Source: JAMLHH01 sp037189845
GTDB lineage: Bacteria; Bacteroidota; Bacteroidia; Chitinophagales; JADIYW01
NCBI GenBank assembly: GCA_037189845.1
Contig: JBBCIS010000008.1
Location: 310,001 to 374,000 of the forward strand
DNA: 64,000 nucleotides
Reading direction: 5' to 3'
Part shown: positions 16,773-24,523 of the stretch, in pieces
How positions within the stretch are numbered: position 1 is the stretch's first letter
Layout of the letters: each line of letters starts with the position of its first letter
Notes under the pieces: model-generated
The model's input: only the letters and a program-made list of their open reading frames with translations
The model's database searches: none
Told to the model about the DNA's origin: nothing
Translations under genes and position numbers: made by a program

Positions 16773-17864
16773 TTATCTGGCAATGATGAATTTGCTGTAA
16801 GAAGTTTGTCCGTTTTCTTCTATAAAAAGAAAGTAGGTGCCATTGTTCAGTTCTGACACTGAGATAGACGGAGAATTCAGAAATCCCCCACGTATTTTTT
16901 TGCCGCTGATGTCAGTGATAAAGAAATTTTGACCTTTCACCAGTGTATGATCAACAAAGATTTCTTTTGTTGCAGGATTCGGGTAAAGATTTGTAGCAGC
17001 TTGCTGGTAATTTTTTACACCTACTGCTTTACAATTTTCTGTTTTCCAGATATAAGTAACAAACTGAGGAAAGTCCACAAACGGATTTCTGTTCTCCTGC
17101 AGCTTTTGAATTTCATTGTTTCTGCCAATTTCTTTTGGAGAAGGAGGATCCTGCTCGTGCCATTGGATCAGCATATCCAGATATTCCTTTTTGTATCCCA
17201 TGAGCTTGTCTGTCCCTTTTACCCTGCTGAAATCGCTGTTTGTCCATGAGCTGAATTTATCGGCATATCTGACGGACATAAATAACAATATCCGGGCTAT
17301 ATCGCCCTTGTACTCATCAAGTGGCTCAAATACAGTTCCCGAAATACCTGTGACGGCACTGCTGCCAAGCTTGCTTCCGTTTTTACTCGTGAAAGTTGCA
17401 GTGTTTACTTTTGCATGCGGGTTATTGCTTCTTCTTGTGTTTACATAACCATCTGCAGGTAAAAGATTATGAAAATCAGTGTGCATAGGTGCTACTTCGC
17501 CGCCGAACCACGATTGAGGGAAGATATGTTCTCTGTTCCAGCATATTCCTTCAGAGCCGCCTCCGGTCTCATTGGTACATTTATCGCCGGGCTTGTAAGT
17601 GTATGCCTGCTCTCCGACAGATTTAAAGGAATATATATCCCAGATAAAACTTTCTCCGTTAATGCTGATACGATCAACGTCTCCCAGAAAATTAAATGCC
17701 CTGTCATAAGTAAATGAAGCTGCATTTGTACTTGTCAGTATATAAAGTGCATCTTTTAAATCCTGGCACCTTTTATTGGAGTCCAGTGAGTTATAATAAT
17801 TGCCTTGCGCAAACAGAATTGTACAGGACAAAATGATATAAGTAGTCAGTAAAAGTCTTTTCAT
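16773..17864 (-). CDS. Secreted endonuclease I family nuclease with T9SS sorting domain
   Basis: A signal peptide ending ...LFAQ is followed by an endonuclease I (EndA/Bsn-type) domain. The beta-beta-alpha-metal active site is seen as CWNREHIFPQSWF (around residues 108-120) and HTDFHNLLPADGYVNTRRSNNPHA, with the catalytic His in REHIFP and the Asn/His metal ligands. The C-terminal 75 residues begin LYPNPATKEIF and end SYSKFIIAR, a type IX secretion sorting domain, so the enzyme is exported to the surface or medium. It probably digests extracellular DNA or RNA for nutrients. It is in the same orientation as the RicT gene 86 bases downstream, but they are unlikely to be functionally linked. Confidence 0.92.
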   Translation of the reverse strand: MKRLLLTTYIILSCTILFAQGNYYNSLDSNKRCQDLKDALYILTSTNAASFTYDRAFNFLGDVDRISINGESFIWDIYSFKSVGEQAYTYKPGDKCTNETGGGSEGICWNREHIFPQSWFGGEVAPMHTDFHNLLPADGYVNTRRSNNPHAKVNTATFTSKNGSKLGSSAVTGISGTVFEPLDEYKGDIARILLFMSVRYADKFSSWTNSDFSRVKGTDKLMGYKKEYLDMLIQWHEQDPPSPKEIGRNNEIQKLQENRNPFVDFPQFVTYIWKTENCKAVGVKNYQQAATNLYPNPATKEIFVDHTLVKGQNFFITDISGKKIRGGFLNSPSISVSELNNGTYFLFIEENGQTSYSKFIIAR

Positions 17865-17933
17865 AATGATGAAATTATGAAAAAGTGACGACTACTTGTT
17901 GCAAACCAGCTATAATGTTGGAAAAGAATATCC

Positions 17934-18878
17934 CTATTTGTTGAAAACTCCCAGATTTTTAGCTTCGTCAATCATTTCTTCGATAGCCATTTCTTCATTT
18001 TCAATATGAGCATAAGTGCCACCTCCGATTTCTGATAGCTTACGCAGATTTTCTTTTGTTCTCGGTACTAATTTCCCGAAAGAGAATACTGTTAATGCAA
18101 TTTTCTTGGAGTACATCTTATTGATGAGCTTTTCCATAGATGCATATTGCTTGGTTTCTGTACTGGTAAATTTGCCGTCTGTCACAAGAATAACTTTGTT
18201 GTTTTCACCTTTCAGGTAATTTTTCTTCGCCACTGTATAAGCTAAATCCAGTCCTAAGCCACCCATAGTGATTCCTTTGCATGTCAGGGAATCAATAGCC
18301 GCATGTATTTTTTCTACGTTATCACCGGTGGTAGTTTTCATATAAATTCTGGCTTCAGTAGAATAGACTACAATACTTACCTTGTCAGTAGGTCTGAGTA
18401 AGGATGCCAGCTGCTTGAGCGCTATTTTTAGCATGTCAATTTTCTTGTCTTCATTCATGGAAGCAGAAACATCAATCAGGAAAACCAGGTTACTGGTAGG
18501 CATAGGTGCTTCTACAAGTACAGGAGTTTCTACAGAAGCGGATGCTGCTTCTGCCGGTTCTCCCGGATTGATTTTCATGTAGAAATTTCTGACAGCCTGA
18601 TCTTTTACCAGCACTATTCCGTTCACAGTGTAATAATCCTCCTGGGTTAGGGTCATTGAATATTCTCCCTCTATCCAGGTCGCGGGTAGTTGAATAGTAT
18701 AGCCTCCATTGGTATCGGTAATAGCTGTAATTTTCTCATTTTGCCCTTTTACAAAAACTGACAACGTTGCATTATTGACAGGTTTTTGAGTATCCATATC
18801 ATAAATATGCCCATTAATGGAAACTGCATGGACAGCCAGGCAATAAATGCTTGTAAGGAAAAATAGTAAGTATTTCAC
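17934..18878 (-). CDS. Exported von Willebrand factor A domain protein with carboxypeptidase-regulatory-like domain
   Basis: Signal peptide (…LAVHA) then a beta-sandwich like the carboxypeptidase regulatory domain (SINGHIYDMDTQKPVNNATLSV, about 20-110), then a VWA domain with a full MIDAS motif FLIDVSASMNEDK (about residue 133), the TEARIY and LVTDGKFTSTETKQY loops. VWA domains bind protein ligands through a divalent metal. Here the domain pairing suggests an envelope adhesion or assembly factor; the partner is unknown. It is monocistronic and divergent from the PAP2 gene with a 70-base gap. Confidence 0.88.
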   Translation of the reverse strand: MKYLLFFLTSIYCLAVHAVSINGHIYDMDTQKPVNNATLSVFVKGQNEKITAITDTNGGYTIQLPATWIEGEYSMTLTQEDYYTVNGIVLVKDQAVRNFYMKINPGEPAEAASASVETPVLVEAPMPTSNLVFLIDVSASMNEDKKIDMLKIALKQLASLLRPTDKVSIVVYSTEARIYMKTTTGDNVEKIHAAIDSLTCKGITMGGLGLDLAYTVAKKNYLKGENNKVILVTDGKFTSTETKQYASMEKLINKMYSKKIALTVFSFGKLVPRTKENLRKLSEIGGGTYAHIENEEMAIEEMIDEAKNLGVFNK

Positions 18879-18912
18879 TATTAAGGTTTTTATACGATAA
18901 ACACAGTAGAAA

Positions 18913-18944
18913 TTGTAAAGTAAATATATAAATATCTATTTTTG
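18913..18944 (+). promoter_or_regulatory. Putative Bacteroidota-type promoter for the PAP2 gene
   Basis: TATTTTTG at 18937-18944 matches TAnnTTTG exactly, and a TTG at 18913-18915 lies 21 bases upstream as a partial -33 element. The expected transcription start is about at the ATG (18949), so the mRNA would be leaderless or nearly so. Confidence 0.45.
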
Positions 18945-18948
18945 AAAA

Positions 18949-19713
18949 ATGAAACGTTATCTTTTTCTATTGTTCATAATAAGTTTTTGGGGTGCTGAAT
19001 CTCAAATCTTTGCTCAGGATGTTACTACTTATAAATTTAAGCCGGCATTGGATATTTCTATCGGTGCTGTCACCATCGGAGCTGGTACTACAGGATTGAT
19101 CAAGCAGAAAAAAAATAAACCTTTTACAGAGTATGAAATCAATAGCCTGGCATATGATGTCAATAGGCTGGATCACTCATCCATTAACAGAAGCTATAAC
19201 AAAAAAATACATCTGACCAGTGATATCGGTATGATGGCTGCGGTAGCTTCTCCGTTGCTACTACTGGCAGACAGAAAAGTAAGGAGCGAGATCAAATATG
19301 TAGCTCCGATGTGGCTGGAAACATTTGCCCTGACTTATGCGCTTACAGGGATGACGAAAGAGCTGGTGAGAAGAACCAGGCCTTATGTTTATTATGATGA
19401 TGTTCCATTAGAGAAGAAGCTGCAAAAAGATGCCAGAGCTTCGTTTTTTTCCGGCCATACATCTATGACCGCATCCAGTGCATTTTTTACCGCAAAGGTA
19501 TTTGCTGATATGAATCCTAACAGTAAATGGAAACCGCTTGTGTGGACAGGTGCCGCATTATTTCCTGCCGGCGTCGGTTTTTTGAGGTATAGCGGCGGTA
19601 AGCACTTCTGGACAGATATCATCACCGGATATATTGTAGGTGCTGCGGTCGGTATATTAGTCCCGCATTTACACAGGAACAGGGATATACCTCAACAGGC
19701 GGGACCTCAGTAG
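18949..19713 (+). CDS. PAP2-family membrane-associated phosphatase
   Basis: Type 2 phosphatidic acid phosphatase with signal peptide (…IFAQ). The three catalytic motifs are in order: KELVRRTRP (about residue 127-135), SFFSGHTSMTAS (about 164-175) and RYSGGKHFWTD (about 212-222), giving the Lys/Arg, Ser-Gly-His and Arg-His-Asp residues of the vanadium-haloperoxidase/PAP2 fold. Hydrophobic helices surround each. Members dephosphorylate undecaprenyl pyrophosphate, phosphatidic acid or lipid A at the periplasmic face. This one is of the outer-envelope type with a cleaved signal, so lipid A or phospholipid is likely, but not certain. It is followed by a hairpin terminator before purE. Confidence 0.9.
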   Translation: MKRYLFLLFIISFWGAESQIFAQDVTTYKFKPALDISIGAVTIGAGTTGLIKQKKNKPFTEYEINSLAYDVNRLDHSSINRSYNKKIHLTSDIGMMAAVASPLLLLADRKVRSEIKYVAPMWLETFALTYALTGMTKELVRRTRPYVYYDDVPLEKKLQKDARASFFSGHTSMTASSAFFTAKVFADMNPNSKWKPLVWTGAALFPAGVGFLRYSGGKHFWTDIITGYIVGAAVGILVPHLHRNRDIPQQAGPQ

Positions 19714-19742
19714 CTTCCACTAATAATCCTAATAAATTAAGC

Positions 19743-19779
19743 CTGACTGCTGATAATCTGCAGTCAGTTTCCTATTTTT
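19743..19779 (+). terminator. Rho-independent terminator after the PAP2 gene
   Basis: Eight-base-pair stem (19743-19750 with 19760-19767), nine-base loop and a following T-rich stretch. TATTTTTG at 19773-19780, at the right edge, matches the Bacteroidota -7 element and could be part of the purE promoter. Confidence 0.65.
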
Positions 19780-19806
19780 GTGCACAATTCAAATCAGTTC
19801 ATTTAT

Positions 19807-20304
19807 ATGTCAAAACAGCCAGTCGTAGCCATTATCATGGGTTCGGATAGTGATAGCCCGGTCATGAATGAGGCGGCAACAGTATTAGATGCATTTAATA
19901 TTCCTTACAGATACACAATAGTTTCCGCTCACAGAACACCTGAAAGAATGTACGATTTCGCACGTACAGCCCATTCAGACGGTTACAAAGTGATCATTGC
20001 CGGAGCAGGAGGAGCAGCGCATTTACCGGGGATGGTGGCGGCTATCAGTCCGTTGCCGGTGATAGGAGTTCCGGTACAATCAAGAACTCTTTCAGGATGG
20101 GATTCATTGTTATCTATTGCGCAGATGCCGGGTGGAGTGCCTGTGGCGACTGTAGCTATAAATGGTGCAAAAAATGCAGGTTTGCTGGCAGTTCAGATTT
20201 TATCAGCCGGACAACCTGAGCTTATTGAGAAAATGATAGAATATAAAAAAGGTCTGGAAGCTGAGGTTTTGGTAAAGGCTGACAAAATGGAGGCAGAAAG
20301 ATAA
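19807..20304 (+). CDS. purE: N5-carboxyaminoimidazole ribonucleotide mutase
   Basis: Class I PurE of purine synthesis, which converts N5-CAIR to CAIR. About 165 residues. IIMGSDSDSPVM at the N-terminus, SAHRTPERM, the GAGGAAHLPGMVA loop and the GVPVQSRTLSGWDSLLSIAQMPGGVPVATV segment are all conserved in the octameric enzyme. The ATG at 19807 was chosen because a GTG at 19780 would add nine residues unlike the family. purK, which makes the substrate, is not adjacent. The RNA methyltransferase gene starts four bases after the stop, so the two are co-transcribed. Confidence 0.95.
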   Translation: MSKQPVVAIIMGSDSDSPVMNEAATVLDAFNIPYRYTIVSAHRTPERMYDFARTAHSDGYKVIIAGAGGAAHLPGMVAAISPLPVIGVPVQSRTLSGWDSLLSIAQMPGGVPVATVAINGAKNAGLLAVQILSAGQPELIEKMIEYKKGLEAEVLVKADKMEAER

Positions 20305-20308
20305 AAAT

Positions 20309-21475
20309 ATGGAAGTTTACGGAAAAGAACTCATTGTTACCACCCTGAAAGGTTTGGAAGAAGTACTGGAAAAAGAACTTCAGGCGATGGGCATAGAAAA
20401 AACGGAAATTATCAACAGAGGCGTGGTAATTCCTTATTCTCAGAGAAATCTTTACAAGACAAATATGTCATGTAGAGTAGCGATGAGAGTATTAGTACCG
20501 GTATTTAGCTTTGAGGCTCAGAATACAGATGAGCTATATAAAAATGCATTGGATCTTCCCTGGTTGAAATATCAGGATGTAGATCAGACTTTTGCCATTT
20601 TCAATGCAATCAACTCTTCAGTTTTTACGCACAATCAATATGCATCGCTGCGTATAAAAGATGCACTTTGTGATGCATTCAGAAAAGAATATAAACGCAG
20701 GCCGAATGTGGATACAGAACGTCCTGATATCAACTGGCATCTGCACATTTACGAAAACAAAGTAACAATATCATTAGATAGCTCAGGAGATTCCTTACAT
20801 ATCAGAGGATACCGAAGAGGACACCACGGCGCGCCTATCAATGAAGTACTAGCTTGTGGATTGTTATATCTTTCCGGTTGGGATCCGAATATTACGCCTT
20901 TTATAGATGGTATGACTGGTTCCGGGACGATTGCTATCGAAGCGGCAATGATGGCTGCAAGAAGAGCTCCTAATCTCAACAGAAGAAATTTTTCTTTTAA
21001 AAACTGGAAAGATTACAACGATGTGCTTTTCCAGGAGCTTCGTAAAGATATGATACAGAGTACGAGAAGCTCTGTACCTGAGATCATAGGTATAGATATT
21101 TCTCCGAGAGCTATACAGACAGCTGAAATGCATGCTAAAATAGCCGGAGTGGAGAAATTTGTCCGGTTTAGAAAAGGAGATTTTTTAGATTATAAACCAG
21201 AACCGCGCAGGGGAGTAGTCATTCTTAATCCGCCTTATGGCGAACGTATGGAACTGGAAGATGTAGATGCTTTGTACAAAGAGATCGGATCAACTTTCAA
21301 GCACGCTTTTCCGGGATGGAAAGCCGGAGTTATCAGCAGTAGCAGAAGTGCGTTGAATGCGATTGGGTTAAGTTCCTCAGAAACACATCACCTGCTCAAC
21401 GGAAAGCTGGAATGCGATTTCAAGCTGTATGAATTGTTTGAAGGAAAAAAGAAAAAAGATATACCGGAGGAATGA
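20309..21475 (+). CDS. THUMP-domain class I SAM-dependent RNA methyltransferase (RlmL N-terminal type)
   Basis: A 388-residue protein of the COG0116 family: an N-terminal ferredoxin-like/THUMP region (about 1-165, with VTTLKGLEEVLEKEL) and a Rossmann methyltransferase. The SAM loop is FIDGMTGSGTIAIEAA (about 198-213), the acidic loop is IIGIDISPRAIQTA, and the catalytic motif is VILNPPYGERM (about 305). Such enzymes make m2G in 23S rRNA (RlmL N-terminal half, m2G2445) or, in other groups, in tRNA. The monofunctional length is usual outside Gammaproteobacteria. It follows purE by four bases, and a terminator hairpin follows at 21504. Confidence 0.92.
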   Translation: MEVYGKELIVTTLKGLEEVLEKELQAMGIEKTEIINRGVVIPYSQRNLYKTNMSCRVAMRVLVPVFSFEAQNTDELYKNALDLPWLKYQDVDQTFAIFNAINSSVFTHNQYASLRIKDALCDAFRKEYKRRPNVDTERPDINWHLHIYENKVTISLDSSGDSLHIRGYRRGHHGAPINEVLACGLLYLSGWDPNITPFIDGMTGSGTIAIEAAMMAARRAPNLNRRNFSFKNWKDYNDVLFQELRKDMIQSTRSSVPEIIGIDISPRAIQTAEMHAKIAGVEKFVRFRKGDFLDYKPEPRRGVVILNPPYGERMELEDVDALYKEIGSTFKHAFPGWKAGVISSSRSALNAIGLSSSETHHLLNGKLECDFKLYELFEGKKKKDIPEE

Positions 21476-21503
21476 ATTTCGAATTTCTTGAAAATATAGA
21501 TGT

Positions 21504-21535
21504 AGCGTAATGGGAAACTGTTACGCTTTTAATTT
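21504..21535 (+). terminator. Putative terminator after the RNA methyltransferase gene
   Basis: Seven-base-pair stem AGCGTAA/TTACGCT (21504-21510 with 21521-21527), ten-base loop and a T-rich tail, 29 bases after the stop codon. Confidence 0.7.
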
Positions 21536-21653
21536 TGTGTTTGAATGTAGATTGGCAATTGTTGTATACTGAGATATTTCACTATAGGATATTTACACAA
21601 AGGAATAAATGCTGCCGTTTATGTGTAATAGCTAGTAGTGTTAATTTTGTTTG

Positions 21654-21887
21654 TCAAATAAGCTTTCTACTATAAATATCTTCTACTTTGTCTTGTAATA
21701 TTCGAATTAGCTCAGTTTGCATATAGTCGTAATCATCAGGAATATATAAGCAAACAATTTTCTTGTTTTGATAAATATCAGGAAAACGCTTTCTTATATA
21801 ATTTCTATGACATTTACTTTTAATAACAATATTGTTTGATGAAATTATTTTAAATAAACAAATTGCTATATTTAGTTTAATTAAATT
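21654..21887 (-). pseudogene. 3' remnant of a low-molecular-weight protein tyrosine phosphatase-like gene
   Basis: On the minus strand an open frame of 77 codons ends in a stop at 21654-21656. It contains HRNYIRKRFPDIYQNKK, then IVCLYIPDDYDYMQTELIRI and LQDKVEDIY. This matches the C-terminal half of the small bacterial tyrosine-phosphatase-like proteins that read roughly ...K.HR..L.K.F...KKI.CLDIPD.Y.YMD.ELI. The N-terminal half, with the catalytic CxxxxxRS loop, is missing: the frame hits a stop at 21888-21890, immediately beside the start of the 737-residue gene. Residues before the conserved part are degraded. It is therefore a truncated, non-functional gene. The family call rests on memory of the motif pattern. 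Confidence 0.6.
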
Positions 21888-21894
21888 TTAAACT

Positions 21895-24108
21895 ATGATT
21901 TATTTAAGTAATCTTCTAATTCCTGTAATAGCTGGTGATGATTCTATTATAACTGCCAGCGGAAACACAAAAATCATTTATGATATAATAAATGATCCTA
22001 ATGCAAATGATTTTGATATTATGGTTGATGTCGGTGGAATTATTTATTTAGCACCTTATGATGATGGTAGCCATGTTCATTCTGTGTTAAATGGTAATTT
22101 ATTGATTACACCACCACTTAATGCCAATCGTGCTACTTGGAGTTTAACTTTTCAATATGGAGCCAGCTTTGCTACAACAGATAAGCAAGCTACCATTATG
22201 TCCATAAAAAACTTCCAAGTAGAGGCCTCTGAGAAAGCATTTTTATTTGAAACAATTAATGATTTAACCAGAGTTGAAGTTACAGATCTTTATAATTCTA
22301 GAGCAAGCGTCTGCTGGTTTGGTGCAGTAGCAGATTGTACAAATTCACAATCAGCTGTAGCTAATGCAACTGATAATCATATGCCATTTAATAGAGCTAT
22401 TAAGTGTTTTAAAAACTTAAGCCATCAAACTTTCACATGGAAAAACTTTGTTGATGTGCCTGCTAGTTTGGGTGTGAATAATAATCTTTATTGCCTTAAA
22501 AATCCTCTTATATTACATAGTAATGTACAGCTTGTTGGAGTTGGAAAAGCGAAATCTCAACTATTTTTTCCTAATGAGGGTGGAGGTATCACTGTCTCAG
22601 AAAGTAACAATGAGGGCGGATCTGCCGCTAATTGTGTAATAAGCAATTTAACTCTTTTTGGACCATTATTAATTTACTCTCCTACTTACGACAAAGGTAA
22701 TGGAATTACAATAAGAGCTACCTGTTCAATAAACGAAGTTCTTATTTCAAGCTTCGATGGAAATGGTATTCATCTGTCTGCAAATATAGTAGTCAATACT
22801 AATGCTAATAGAACTCAGATTAATAATGTTAGTTGTAGAGGAAATTCAATCAATGGTATATTAGTAGATACAGCAGATAGAGGTTCCGGTGATACGAATG
22901 CTTGTTTGATTACTGCAGTGAGTGTTGTGTCAAATGGTGCGTGTGGTATTCGTGATCAGTCTTTTCTGGGCAACACTTATGTAGGTTGCCACAGTGCGAC
23001 AAATAGTGTAGGAACAAATAATAGATCAAGGGTTTTTAACAACGGAACGAGATACATTTGTATTCAAGACAATAGTGGGACTATAGAGCCAGGAATAACC
23101 TCAGGATGGGAAAATTATTGGGTTGAAAATGGTACTTTAGCTGCTCCGGATACTACATATAAGCAATGGCAATTAAATAATACTTACTTGATGTCATTTG
23201 GCTATGCATTTATCAGTAGCGAAAATAAGTTAAATAATCAATCTCTCTTGGTTGGTAGCTATAGTGAATCGGATCAAAAAACAATTTTTAATGGGTCATT
23301 CTGGAACAATGTTGTTACTTCAATGACCGATAATTTAGTGATAGGAGGTACTATAGGTGGAGGTGGAAAATCACCTGGGCATTTGTATAATCGAAATAAC
23401 GTAATTTGTGCGCAAAACTTTAGAGCCACGGATGATGTAGCTGCAAACACACCAGACAAAGCAAGATATTCAATGATCTCTAATACTTATGGAGATGCCA
23501 CTGATAAGGGTGGGTTTAGGATAAATGTCCCTATAATGAATCAAGCTGGAAGTACAACAAACAAAAATTTTACTTATGGATATATTTCTCAATATAAGGC
23601 CTTTGGTTTTTATAATCAATGGCAGCATGGACTTTCGCAGATGTTTGTATTTAAAGATAGTTTTGAACAACAATTAACTGAGAATGTATTTGGAAGTAGA
23701 TCTGCCAGTACGTATGATATATATCCGACCATGATGCAACCTATGTTTATGAAACATTGGGGTAGAGGATATGCTCGACTATTTGGATATAATGCAGAAA
23801 ATCCTCAATCGTACGCAGAACTTAAATTGCCAGGGTGTTACAAAGGAGACTTGTTCTTAATGAGTAAAGTTCTTAACACCGGACAAAAGTATAAAAACCC
23901 AATAGGATGGCGTTGTGTAGGTAATCCTACAGAATTGCTGCCTAATGGTGAATGGGAAACTCTTCATTATTTTGAACCTGCACAGCCATCACCCGATAGC
24001 GCAAGTGCCGCCGGACCTAGTTATTCACAAGCCCAAGTACAAGAAATTCTAGATGAATTGAGAGATTTGAAAACTAAAATGAGAGTTGCAGGAATATTGC
24101 TAACATAA
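21895..24108 (+). CDS. Beta-helix / phage tailspike-like protein
   Basis: A 737-residue protein with no signal peptide. The middle (about residues 180-520) is rich in short strands, Asn, Gly and Ser, with turns such as NGNGIHLSANIVVNTNANRTQINNVSCRGNS that fit the rungs of a right-handed parallel beta-helix (pectate-lyase-like), as in phage tailspikes. The last 30 residues (SYSQAQVQEILDEL...) form a heptad-like coiled coil resembling trimerisation ends of tail fibres. The N-terminal 130 residues could be an attachment domain. The base composition is more AT-rich than its neighbours, it stands alone between two stretches of about 415 bases with no intact gene, and it abuts a truncated gene. Inference: horizontally acquired, phage-derived or a surface polysaccharide-active protein. 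The reaction is not known. Confidence 0.6.
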   Translation: MIYLSNLLIPVIAGDDSIITASGNTKIIYDIINDPNANDFDIMVDVGGIIYLAPYDDGSHVHSVLNGNLLITPPLNANRATWSLTFQYGASFATTDKQATIMSIKNFQVEASEKAFLFETINDLTRVEVTDLYNSRASVCWFGAVADCTNSQSAVANATDNHMPFNRAIKCFKNLSHQTFTWKNFVDVPASLGVNNNLYCLKNPLILHSNVQLVGVGKAKSQLFFPNEGGGITVSESNNEGGSAANCVISNLTLFGPLLIYSPTYDKGNGITIRATCSINEVLISSFDGNGIHLSANIVVNTNANRTQINNVSCRGNSINGILVDTADRGSGDTNACLITAVSVVSNGACGIRDQSFLGNTYVGCHSATNSVGTNNRSRVFNNGTRYICIQDNSGTIEPGITSGWENYWVENGTLAAPDTTYKQWQLNNTYLMSFGYAFISSENKLNNQSLLVGSYSESDQKTIFNGSFWNNVVTSMTDNLVIGGTIGGGGKSPGHLYNRNNVICAQNFRATDDVAANTPDKARYSMISNTYGDATDKGGFRINVPIMNQAGSTTNKNFTYGYISQYKAFGFYNQWQHGLSQMFVFKDSFEQQLTENVFGSRSASTYDIYPTMMQPMFMKHWGRGYARLFGYNAENPQSYAELKLPGCYKGDLFLMSKVLNTGQKYKNPIGWRCVGNPTELLPNGEWETLHYFEPAQPSPDSASAAGPSYSQAQVQEILDELRDLKTKMRVAGILLT

Positions 24109-24523
24109 GAATGTTCAAATCCCAAAAATAACTAATCAGAAGACTCAATCTTAAAAGGACTTATACTTATTATCCTGTAGTTTCAAAAATAAAATCAGAT
24201 TATTTTTGATTTTTTCACTTTACGAACCCAAAAAGTAATTATTCTGCAGGATTAAGTGTTCTCAAATAGAATCAAAAGAGAACAGCAATTGTCAATTTTA
24301 CTTTAAATTATACTAAAAGTCGCTGTGTTTATTGGGAAGATGGCAGATTAAATGTAATTTCGTTGTTAATGGGAAAAAGTTGCAAAATATCTATGTGCTG
24401 CTGTTGTCGTAACTCCGATAGAGTTAGATAGAGATTTTGTATTATAATAAAATAAAGCAAGACCTGTCTGATTCTAAATCACAGGTCTTTTTTTGTAAAT
24501 AAAAATGAAAAACACGTCGGGAA
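24109..24523. other. AT-rich stretch without intact genes
   Basis: No gene supported. It contains the hairpin at 24459-24489 and a 16-codon open frame (24505-24555) that overlaps the start of the sulfite reductase gene. No riboswitch signature (SAM-I or SAM-II type) could be recognised. Confidence 0.5.
24459..24495 (+). terminator. Terminator-like hairpin upstream of sulfite reductase
   Basis: Nine-base-pair stem (24459-24467 with 24481-24489), 13-base loop, then seven or more T. It ends only 28 bases before the sulfite reductase ATG, so it either ends upstream transcription or acts as a leader attenuator. Confidence 0.75.

Noticed and set aside
24111..24130. TTCAAATCCC resembling a tRNA T-arm as an attachment-site remnant after the tailspike gene
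   Set aside because: The flanking five bases do not form a T-stem and no matching copy was seen on the other side of the gene.
24300..24458. Possible SAM or cobalamin riboswitch before the sulfite reductase operon
   Set aside because: No conserved core of these aptamers could be found in the leader.
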